A DNA stretch of 64,000 bases from Morchella semilibera (taxonomy: Eukaryota; Ascomycota; Pezizomycetes; Pezizales; Morchellaceae). How positions within the stretch are numbered: the stretch's first letter is position 1; the number at the start of each line of letters is the position of its first letter. A program made the position numbers and the translations under genes. Below are positions 22,877 to 34,036 of the stretch, piece by piece. The stretch covers positions 2,418,001 through 2,482,000 of the forward strand of contig CM018604.1 of NCBI GenBank assembly GCA_009192285.1, in the 5' to 3' direction. A model generated the notes under the pieces. That model was not told the origin of the DNA, did not search any database, and saw only the letters and a program-made list of their open reading frames with translations.

Positions 22877-25800
22877 GATGGTTTCGGAAGAGCGTGGGTA
22901 CTTAAAAGTAGTCGAGCTTTTGTAAAGGTCCATAAATGCCTGCCGCTTGGTGGCTTCTACTCCACACTTAATTGCCAAAGCTACAATGGGGGATGCAGCC
23001 TGATTTCTTTTTTTTTTTCTTTTGCAGGGGGTTTGTTGATGAGGCTCACCGTAAGATTCAGTTACCGAGTGTCAAGGGAAAAGAAGTAAAGATCAGTAGG
23101 TAATAGGACAGAATGGCTTTTTTTCCCCCCCCCTCTGTGTGTGTACGGGGAAGGCGGCGTGTAATTTATGTATGTCCTGTGGACCAGCAGCACAGATGGG
23201 ACAGATTTTGGCGAAATCGGGATTCCAGTATTCTTTGGAGCTACGCACAGTATCTTACAGGTAAGTTACTCAGGTGGAAGATAAACTTAAAAAAAGAATC
23301 AATGAGTAAGGGATAATTGCAGCTCGGGAAAGCAATTAGGGCCTAGGGGTGGATTGGATATTGGTGGGAGTGTTATAAGTGAGTTGGATGGAAGGGGCTG
23401 GTTCGCACACAAGGATGGGGGGCCAACCTACATGTCTAGCCAGTGGGTCCAATGGCACTGGTCAAGCAATACTGAGGAAAGGCAAAAATCAAGTCACCAA
23501 AATCAGGTGTTCTCTAATAGTTTGAGTCTTCCCTCGTGGAGGATTTGCATGAAATTTTGACTCGCTTAGATGAGGTTCGGCGGGAAGGCGTCAATGCCAT
23601 GCAGATATGTGCGACGAGGCAAGAGGAGGGGAGAGACACTGAGGGCTTCTTAAAGAATAATCTTATCTTAAAGTATGGTACTAGATATCCTGAAGGAAAG
23701 AGGAGGGGAATTGCAAGTCTGAGGAGAAGGAGGGGTCCCAATTGGGGGAGGGTTAAGATTGTTTCAGGAATTGAGCGTCGAGGAACAGCATACATGTAGT
23801 TTGGGAATATATGTTTCTAGCTAGGAAAGTACATACATGTACAAAAGTTACATGGTAACGTTCAATTCAGATCGCTCCAGGTTTTGGGAGGCGATGGGGG
23901 GGGGTATAAAATTTGGTACCCTGCAGGTCGGCTCATCGGAAGGCAGTCTGATTTACACAGTCTGAGGCTTTTAACGGTATTGGACACATCACGTACGTAC
24001 GAGCAGAAGTTTAGTGGTTGCTTGGCCAGGTAGTATGTAAAGTACGTTGGTGTGTAGTAAGTACATGTACATTTGTGTGGTCGTTAAACTGGTAGTTATG
24101 CTCAGTCTGTACAATATTTTCGACGATTGACTTATAAAGCTTATTGATTGACGGATCGTGAAGAATGGATGCACCATGGCACATCAAGATCCACCCATAC
24201 TCGGCCCATCAAAATACCATCTGTCAATGCTCAAACCGCATTGGCCAAGTAATAGCCATTTCCAGCAATGCCTGGGTTATGGCTACACAAAAGAAACTCC
24301 AAACTGTGTGGGGCATGAATCTTCGCTTGTCAAGAGCTAGGTATATCCTCTGAAAGTATACTAAGAGAAGCAGTTTCGAACAATTCGGGAGTGGTTTGCC
24401 ATACCTGGCCATGTAAGAATGGGGCTCTGTGCAATTCATCACACAACGCACATGTGGGCTATATTTGCAGCTCTCTCTCCACATATCTCGGCTCCGCATG
24501 CAAATTCAATCAGCCTCATCAGGTATGAAATCCGGGTGCACTGATACCTTGAGGAAGGAGGGAAGAAATCGGCATGGATGTCTCTATGATTTAGTGGTCA
24601 GTACAGAGTTACTGCCATAGTGGGCTGCAGATGCGGCTGTAATAGTTTTGGAGCCGCATGATATGTACTAGTACATAGGGTGTCCTTTTTTCCCTTGGGA
24701 GGGGAGAACCAAGCAAGCAGCGGGTCGGCGGCTAATTACAACCGTGTGCAAAAAAAATTATAATGGTTTCCGGAATCAAGCACCAGATCCGAATAAAATA
24801 TTCCGTTTCTATCCAGAGGCATAAGGTTCTGGGACGATCGGCAGTCACTTCAATCTTGCCTTTGGTTCTATGTGGTGCGGTTTCCAGCTTCTCGCCTTTA
24901 TGATCTTCGCAGGATCCAGGTGCTATTTAGATTAACGTTGAAGAGCAAAAGAGGGGAGTATGTTGGTACTAGCTAGCATGGCCTATGCCTGCCCCAAGCA
25001 TGACACCAGCACACAAGCAAGGATTCAAATCTCGAATAGATTTTAGTCTGATCTCAACGTGTGTCTGCATTTCAAGATCTGCCATGGGTGGTATCGTGGT
25101 GGGGCGGTGATCAAGCGGTGCCCACCGCGCACTTGCTTTGTCACTAGCATTTTGTCAAGCGCCAGAGACGCCGCGGGAAAGAAAACAACCGAGCACCCCT
25201 CAATTGAGGCACGAACTCCCCGAACTGGATCCCTGGATCTATGCAGCCATATTACTGTTTTAATTTTCACTCTATTAATATTATTATAAAGCGCTCGGCC
25301 TCCGGCTTTTATTCACCCCATCGATCAGAAACATTGTCCAAACAACACTGATAATTAATAAGCGCCCTCGCTTGTCTGGGGATAACAAGGAACCATCCCG
25401 CGCTGAGACATGGTTTCGAAAAAGCAATTGAAATCTTCACATTTCGGCCCCTTATCAAATCCACAAACCTTGAATTTTCCGATGCTAGAATGGATGAATT
25501 TTAGTCTTGACCATCATATCGATATCTCAGGCTGTGGAGCCAGTGCTTACGGCTTGCCAAGCAATCAGGTGTTTGGTAACCCGATTGGCCCCCTACATTA
25601 GTCACAAGATCAAAAGATAAATTGATATCAAGGATGGATACCAAGCTAGTGGTTGGCAAGCATTGTCGTAACCTAGGGTTGTGTGTTTTCAGGATTTACG
25701 GAGGGTGAGATCGGCACCAATCGCTAGAGATTTTGAACACCCATGCCGTACGCTGCTCAGACCTAATTAATTAACAGACCATGATATAAGATTTCAAAAA

Positions 25801-28800
25801 GGGCAACTTCGTTTTCGAGATGTATGCATATATGTACATGTAGGTACCCAATCTCTACCGGGTTGCGCTAGTACACGCACCTCTATTAATATTACATGCG
25901 GCTCGTAATACAAAAGCTTACTTGGTGGACAGAAGACCGGTCTCTGGCGCGGCAATGGGACTGCAAAACTAGTATACTTTCTGTCAAACTAGGGCTCAAG
26001 TTAAAAAATGCGCCTACAACCAGCGTTCAATGGAATACATGCAGGTATATCCCCCCCACGTAGCAATCTTCGCCAGTCGGGATGTATGTAAAGCACCTCC
26101 ATGCATACTGAGACGGTTGGTGGTCAAGGCTTTGGAATTCATTGTGGGGAGCAACATCTGTTAACATATCACTCAAGAAGGCAGGTTAGTTAGGGTAAGT
26201 CGTTCAGCCTAGCAAGGGCCACTCGCGGTTTGATCCTAGCCGCAGGTTTTCTATACATGTAGGTACCTCCACCCTGCGTATACCGACGATTTGGCCTTTT
26301 CAGTCTCAAACCTTACTGGTTTACTAACAAAATATTCGTGAGCTGAGTTCCTCTGCACCCGTACATTACTGGATTCCATACCTACAGCAAGACCCAAACA
26401 TCCGCGTCAAGCGGTCTCTAATTCATCTTGTTCCGTGTCTTGGCGCGTATGAACAGGGTTTGTTTTGTTTCGTGGTAATTCTGAAACATTGCCCGAGAGC
26501 TCAGTGGGTAGATAATGGAGTTGCATAAAGCCATGCACCGGCAGCTCGGGAGAGATTCGAAGCTCTGGTTATTGTGTCTCAAGATTCTCAAGTGGAGCTT
26601 TTTTGTGGGTATGCGGACCAAGAATAACGGCAATAGATTGCGCTGTGGTAAGATATGAAGATATGATTTGTTGAATTGAGATGTTGCAATTGCAGTAGAA
26701 GATGGGCTTGTATGAACCCTTCTCTTTTTTTTTTCTTTAGGTGCGTACCATGTGAGTTTACGGCAATTCAAGTTCAACTGAGGTATCGAGTTACTACTTA
26801 CGGCATCAAGAATGCGGAGCGTTTAGTCATAAATGGAGTAAAATTTCGGTATTCTCAGGTACAACCGTAGCGAATGTTCAAACCTATAGGCACGTGGGTA
26901 GCCGGTACATGTACTTGCTGCACGTATGCATGCACCAGCCCTGGGTCCTGGGTTGTTCTACAAGTGGCATCTCCTTTTAACCGGCAATTCGGCTCGGGAT
27001 CTCCCCGCTCATTCACTCGTAACTTGTCTCACGGTGAAGTCCCTCGATGGGCTCATAGCCCAGGGTCAGAGAAAATCATGGCTATTATCTCGGAGTTAAG
27101 TCAAGCAAAGCTAGGCGTACGGTGTGAATATTATAATTAACCAAAGGACTCCGAACCGTTCATTGGAGAGCTACTCAAAGCATAATATATTTTTTTCCAT
27201 TTAGCTACTATAACCAGTAGCTACACGCAGGTACCGGCCTTAAAACTCTTTTTGTTGCTACATGGTACTAATCTCTCGTGATCTCAGAAACATTCCAAGA
27301 GAGCGGCTATGGAATTTGAAGGTACTCATGACGATGATGTATAGTTCAATCCCTGATTCATATAAAAGTTATTCCTTGGCCAAACAATCATCATCATCAT
27401 CATTTCTCACGGCAGTTTATCTTATGCACACAACAATAATCGCAGACGAACATTTCAAGTAGGTTGCTTGACTACATGTACATGCCAATCCCCGTCTCAA
27501 CCAGGAACCTGCTCTTAATGCGCATGGACACCCATGACTCTTCATATATATTCTGGTACATATACAACAGGCGTATACATGTGTTGACGATCAACTACCC
27601 CTCAGTTGCCTCAAGAATTTGTATAGGGCTGATCAGCTGACCTTTATGTGTGTACGTCTAGACCCATACGTACTGGTACGAACTCCCGACTCCTGAAACT
27701 TGTGAAATTACGCACTGCATGCAAGAGCAAAACGCAGACGTTCAACCTAGTCCTTGGAACTTCAATGAAGATCTTCTAAAAATATAAATTTCGATTCCGC
27801 GGACCTGTTGTTACTGCCGATCAGACGCAGGTTTAGTCCGATGATGATACTGAAAGCTTTGTAGTCATTGACAGATAGTCCACAAGCTTGGAGAAGGCGG
27901 ACCAACATTTTAGGTTCCGTGATAACTTGGGTGTAATTTCGCCACTTTAGGCGTGTAGTTCATCGGTAGTTAGACAGGGTTTAGTATTTAATCACGGGGT
28001 ATCACTCGCATGCAGCTACCCGAGGCTCCCGTGAGTTTTTTTTTGTTTAATTCATTTATTGTATCGAGGCTCCCGTGAGGGGAGGTATGTTAAAGGCAGT
28101 GAGTAATGCATATAAATATGGCGCAAGACGTCAAAAGGTAGCATAAGGCCGAGATTTAAGTTATTATGTGTCGTTCGTGAGAATATTAGAACGTCTGCGC
28201 CTTAAATCTTCGTTAAGAAAGAGGGACTCTAAAGTCTAAGGAAAGTGAATAACTGTCTATGTACAAACATCGGGGGGGTGGGGGGGCATTTCTAAGTGCA
28301 CCATTTTTTGCACAACTCTGCACTATGTGGGGTGGCCTAGAGGGTATAGAGTACCAACAATGTAAGCCAACGTACTGCAATGGAACCTCGAAGCTTGCAA
28401 ACGATGAGCTTCACCGGCGTGGTACACCGTTTTTGATCAAGGGGTCCGGTAATCAAGAGGCAATGACAATATTTGCAACCTTCTTGGTTCTATGGATTAC
28501 GTGTATTGGTATCAATTCTTGACTTTGGAGTCATATGTTACGATACTGGCGGCGGGTATCCGAGATGGAGGTATGCCGTTGGATATACGTATTTTATATA
28601 CACATGTACTACTGCAGCTGTGTCGTCTGATTTCTCGAGCCTATTTAAGGATTCTGTTTTCCTGGCGACCGGTGGTCTGAATTGTATTACCTCCTCGTCG
28701 TCAGGAAATATATATACACGTGTGTTTCTACGAGTTTATATTATCCAGCGACCACCAAGCTAGGGATGTAGCGTTGGATTTGTGGATTAATGTGCAGATA

Positions 28801-31351
28801 TATATATGTGTATACAAGTACATATATTTACGCTCTAGGATCTCAATAACCTACTGGTTGCATGCGTGTATGAGGTATAAACAAATGTAAATAAATGTAC
28901 GCTCTAGGAGCAAAGAGTAGGTAACTTGGTCATTTATCGTATAAACGAACATTTCTCTTACCAAAGACAAGGTAACTTTCATTTAGACCTGCTACCGCTG
29001 ACAGGAGCCACTCCACCGAACAAGGCCCTGGTAACGTACCCAGACAGAATAGATTATGCCTTTACTACATGTAAATATCTCTAGATCTAATGGGGTAATG
29101 AAAAAATTTACAGGCCGCTGACAGCGCTTCTTCTTCTCATTGTCACTGTTAGTACTGCTGCTACTGTTGTTATTAGCCGCCAATTAGTACGGAATGTAGG
29201 GCTTAATGTATAACTACATGTATCAGTATTGACAAATTGGGAAATGGGTGATATGATGATGATGATATGACAACAATGGTGATGGTTCTGGACAAAAGAA
29301 GGGGGACCTTTACATGCTTAATGAAATTTGCCAAGCTGCTCTCCAGCCAGTGACATAACGAACACCTAACCCTACGTCGCCAAGATTAGTTGCCTTCATC
29401 TATAAGGCTCTCTAGATACACCCCTAAATGAATTACTCTGATCAATTGTTTTCCCCCAATCAAGCTCAGCTATTCGTATTAATTCGAGATTTTGTGTAGC
29501 TATAAATTGTTTAAATCTTCTCCATATCTAGTTACATATATATATACATACATGCATGTACATGTATGTAGTTACGCCAGCTGCCCAAAAAGATAGGAAG
29601 CTCAAATCCAAGCGAATATGTATATACACCCTGTAGACCTTACAAGAGCCAAACAATTACTCTGTCAGGTCTGATGAGCTTACTTTTATAGGGTAAATAC
29701 TCGTGAGATTAATCCGTAGATAGATGTTCCTGTAAGTACTGAAGAAAAACATAACACATACGCGTACAAATTCGTCGCCGCAATTCAATCCAACCGGGTG
29801 GAACAATCAAACAGTCATTACCACCTCAGTCTTCATAACTCCAGATTATATAGAAACAGATGAAGACTTTCTTAGAAATTACATTTACTTGTACCTACCT
29901 CCCTGCTATATTCTGAGTATATATATATAGCCACTATATATATATATTTCTACCGGTAAAATCCTTCAACAACTGACTTTACCTACATGTACTTGGCACC
30001 TAGAAAACATATGCATCCCCCTTTAACAGGTAAATCTGAATGGCCTACTGAAGCTTTTTTGTAATCGCCCTCAGTTATGCTGTGCCACTCATACCTATAT
30101 ACAAGGCTTTACATCAGAACCAATGACATGGCGGCCGAAGTGTTCCCCCCGGATCCTGTTGGAGTTCTGTGCGCCGCTCCATCTTTGTGTACTACATGTA
30201 GTATACAAGTTTTGATGCGTTGCCAAGGAGATCTTTCCACAAATGGGGGGCTCATAAACTACAACGACACAAACAGAAGCATCGTGGCGTGGCCTAGTGG
30301 TAATACACTGGGCTTCGTCTTTTGTTGCCGGCTTTTTTATCATTTAACCGCGCAAAAGGATGTAATCTAGTACATAGTAGACATCCACTTGATGGGGAGT
30401 CATGTAGCTTACCTGGTGGTAATACCACCCGTAGCCTATCATGGTTTTTTCGGGTGACTCTGCGACTTCAGGAAATGGAGGTCTCGCTTTCAATTGGTGC
30501 GAGAACATACACGCTGATCACTACTCCTATCCGAGTTCATTCCAGTTGTCTGCCTAGTACAGTTGGAGTATATACGGGGTGCCTTCTACAGATGCCCTCG
30601 CCCGCGCGCCTACAGCTGGTGGCGACGGAGGTGGTGCCGTGTCGGGGCGTGGCATTATTGTGGCGCAGGACGCGCTAAATTTGATTACCATCTTGGATCC
30701 ATTTCGTGTATTGGCGGCTACCGATGTATTGCTTACTCGACTGCTTGTCTATTTAATATTGGGCTATGTTAATAAAAAAAAAACTGCCTGGGGATTTTAC
30801 CCTGGTTCAAGCTCGTTCAACAACACAGCCCACTTGGTGGCAATATGTGCAGTCCCGGGCTATATTCCCCAGAATCGAGTAAACAATTCAGTCACTCTCT
30901 TGCCTTGTGATGGTAGTTACCGCGTTACGCCGTTGTCTAACTCTCGAGAATTCTCTTGTCTCATAGCGCCACGGTGATCTGCTGTGGATGTGGCTTTGAC
31001 TTCATATTGTACAAACCAGTCGGACACACACATGCGAACCCCCGAGTTATTGTTAGGAGCAGTCTTCCATCGGATTGAAACCAAGGCTATTCTCTCTCCT
31101 CTCTCTCTCTCCTTCCAAAGGTCTCTGCAGGCTTCTCCTCTATGGTGGATTTGTGAGAGATAGAATCACAACAGGTCACTCGGACTTTAAGACATTTCAG
31201 TCATATGCAAAAAAGAAAGAAAAGGTCATTATCTGAGGACATTCGCCTACAACAAGTGGTCGTTATTGTACTTAAAGTTACTTAGATTATTATTGAAATC
31301 CAAAGACTCCTATCTTTGGTTTCCTTCCCCACCCAACGTACCAGAGCGCTC
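22877..31351. other. Gene-free region, about 8.5 kb
   Basis: No frame here reads like a real protein; the longest are around 130 residues with no domain. The first several hundred bases are the 5' flank of the zinc-finger gene. The rest contains scattered ACATGTA palindromes (for example near 23791, 23833, 24060, 25836, 26258, 26903, 27471, 29066, 29214, 29557, 29986 and 30193), short direct repeats (CGAGGCTCCCGTGAG at about 28021 and 28065; ACGCTCTAGGA at about 28831 and 28898), and two stretches resembling tRNA box A (about 26495 and 30290). It may be decayed repeat sequence, but no element could be delimited. Confidence 0.6.
26490..26575 (+). repeat. tRNA-like segment (possible SINE or tRNA relic)
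   Basis: GAGCTCAGTGGGTAGA resembles a tRNA D-arm/box A, and AGATTCGAAGC about 50 bases further resembles box B. CCCGAG and CTCGGG can pair across the interval. The acceptor stem does not close and the anticodon arm is irregular, so this is not called as a functional tRNA. Confidence 0.25.
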
Positions 31352-32210
31352 CTAAAAACTAACACGTTCTACCACATACTGCGCCGCCGCCTCCGCATCA
31401 TCCTCATAATTCATATGCGGCGGAAGAGGCACTGGCCATCCCAAGCAGATCAGGTCCCCAAAGTGGCAGAACGTCTTGACATTACCATTTAAACTGCCCG
31501 GGAATGGATCTCCATTGTTTGGGTCTCCAAAGAGCACGATTGCACCCACATTAGCATGGAGTGCGGACGGTATCTTCTTCGCCGCCTTGTGAACAACTTG
31601 TGCCCCTTGGCTAAATCCCGTATGCCCCGTTAGTTCACGCTCTCAAGCCCGATATAAATATCTACGAGACCACGTACCTAAATCCCGAGAGCACAACCTT
31701 TGACTTTGGGCACTTGGTCGCAGCAGCAACAACCGATGCCGCCATATCTGCGGCCCCCGAGTCCGACCCACCGCCCAGATACCCCCACACGTCGGCCGGA
31801 TAATTATTTACGCCCTGCACGGCCACCTTGCCGGGCCGTTTCTTGTCCAGCTCCCCGAAGAAGTAAGGCCCGACATCGTCACCGACGTTACCGGGTTCGG
31901 TAGTACCGCGGGCGAAGATGACGATGACGGGTGCGCAAGGGCCCCCCCCGAGAAGATCGTTGCGTGTGGTCTTGACTGCTTGGGTGCTGAAGGTGCCGGC
32001 ATGTTTTGCGGCACGGAGATCGCGGAATGCTGATTCGATGGCAGTGACGGGTGTGGAACCAGATGGCGCAGCGGGGATCTCGGTGGCAACGCCGGCGCCG
32101 GTCTCGGGGGTTGCGGGATCTGATCCGTTGACCTGGCCTTGGGGAGCGGCATGGACGGTAGAACCCAGAAGGAGGGAGGTGAGTAGTGCGGTGATGGGTA
32201 TAAAGACCAT
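31352..32210 (-). CDS. Cutinase family (CE5) secreted esterase
   Basis: Two exons: 32210-31678 and 31610-31352, encoding 263 aa. The intron (67 nt, GTACGT, CTAAC branch point) splits the catalytic serine codon. A signal peptide is evident (residues 1-21, cleavage after VHA). A Pro/Ala/Ser-rich stretch follows, then the cutinase core: FARGTTEPGNVG (99-110), GFSQG with nucleophile Ser178, GDLIC with Asp230, and His243 in PPHMNY. Cys92, Cys167, Cys226 and Cys233 sit where the two conserved disulfides lie. The family hydrolyses cutin-type polyesters or acetyl esters (acetylxylan esterases are CE5 too), so the substrate is uncertain. Residue 177 is Phe where Tyr is usual (GYSQG). The protein is extracellular; neighbours give no pathway hint. 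Confidence 0.92.
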
Positions 32211-34036
32211 TCTTGCTAAATCGCCAATTGACAGTGAAAGACAGTACTATATTATATATTATATTTTAAAGAAAGTCTCAGTGCGAGCGCTAAAGAGTAG
32301 ATCACTAGACGGAGCTACAAGGGGGGGGGGGTTGGAGGGGAGGAATGGCAGTGAAGGGTAGAGAAAGAGGATTGAATTACCTCCCTCTGCCACCCTCTTT
32401 ATAGCATTCCTCCCACTCTCACCTCCTCACATCCCTCTCATCCCCCTTTCTAGCTTTTGTTTTCCATAGTCATATTATATTAAGGCTATGCGCGGAACTC
32501 TCAACCCAAACGAAGAGCAAAAGTTCCTAATGAAAACAAGCTAATATCCTCCCCACAACACCACCAGCCAATCACTACCACAATCCTCCGCCACGTCGCA
32601 ATTGTAGGAGAGGTGCTCTAATTATTATAATTGCTAGTCGTACAGGTCCCACCCCTCTCTTGTAGCCTGGATAGTGTCGCGCTTAAGGGGGAGATATCTT
32701 GACGTCGACGCTACCGTTGATTGGTACGAACAGAAGTCTTGGTACTGACGGTGGGGGTTGGCAACGGCGATCGTACCTGCATGGCCCCCCCCTGCAATGC
32801 AAGGGGCGAAGAGCGATGGCGGGGTTGATTCGACAGCGGCGGGAAATTACCGCTGATGGCCAACAACTTTAAGCGAATCCTCTTAAATTGCATATTGCCT
32901 CTGGCAGGACTTCAGTTATAAATTTAACTGCAGACCCGTTACACTATCTATACTGTGGGACCTGGTTGGTCGATGGGGGAATTATCTACTCCATCATCGC
33001 AGCTAATCACCCTGCCACCCTCCCCCCCCGGGGCCACCCCTACCACTCGATAATTGTCACCCCAAATACCGCGACACAAACACCGCTATCTTGTTGAGCC
33101 GCAAGACTCGAGTGATGACTCATGATCCTTCTTACTATTGTTGGCGCTAGCTAGGATCGGTTAACCACATGTAATAATCAATCACCTACCACTTCTGGCT
33201 AGTCGGGCGAAGGTCTTAAAACCCTTTAAATTACATATAAGCATTTTTTAGTTCAGATCACTGTCAACAGACTTACCCCTAAGTGGTATTTAATTACAGC
33301 GAGTGATATTTCATGACTAGTGCTAGTCTGTTATTGGGTGCGGTATCGCCTCACGGCCGAAGAAAACTCCTGCGGGAGGATGAACTTTATCGCGACTAAT
33401 ATAAAGCGACACATTCTACATGCCGGGATTTTATTTCGCGGTGCTACTTAGTGTCAGGGTTGGAGATTGCTACAATTCTTCAGATACGCTCTAATAAATA
33501 CGGGCTGAAAATTCTTGATCACGTTGCGCGAACTTCGGTCAAGTGATGAATACGATTCGTAGCATATATACATAAAATTGTGAAACGTTCGACCGTAGGA
33601 AAGAAGACATTTTTTGATAGTGCGCAAGATAAATATTAATGATACATCAAGAGTGAAGAGCAACAAACAGATCCGGTGCACTGATAGGGAAATTAGAATC
33701 AAACAGAAATAAGAAACTAACCAAATCAAAAACAACAAAAACAAAAACAAAAAACATTTTATGCACCGCTAAAGAAACTGATGCTACCAAAGGAAATCCC
33801 ATTGCTCCATAATCAAACCCAGAAGAAATAAATAAACACACGCAGACAACACAAAAACTCCAACAATCTCACTCACAAACGATGAGAGGCCTTTGGCTTT
33901 TCCAGTGCAAAAAACAAACCCATTGAGACCGAAAGAAAAAAGGAAAATGAAACTATGCGCCCCGACCGCCAGCGCTGCTCAGAGGAGGGCTCTCCCCTAC
34001 CACATTAAAAGCTAAAAGCCTAGGCCTCGCACCGTG
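32211..34036. other. Intergenic spacer, about 1.8 kb
   Basis: Holds the cutinase promoter (right of 32210) and the 3' flank of the coiled-coil gene (left of 34037). No gene was seen. A poly-G run occurs at about 32322-32331 and C-rich runs near 32786 and 33016. Unlike most spacers in this window it lacks ACATGTA palindromes, apart from one ACATGTAAT at about 33168. Confidence 0.6.
32396..32404 (-). promoter_or_regulatory. Possible TATA box of the cutinase gene
   Basis: Read on the minus strand there is a TATAAAG about 190 nt upstream of the cutinase ATG, beside a pyrimidine-rich stretch. A second AT-only run (ATATAATATATAATA, about 32250-32268) lies only some 45 nt upstream. Placement of the true start site is a guess. 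Confidence 0.3.
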
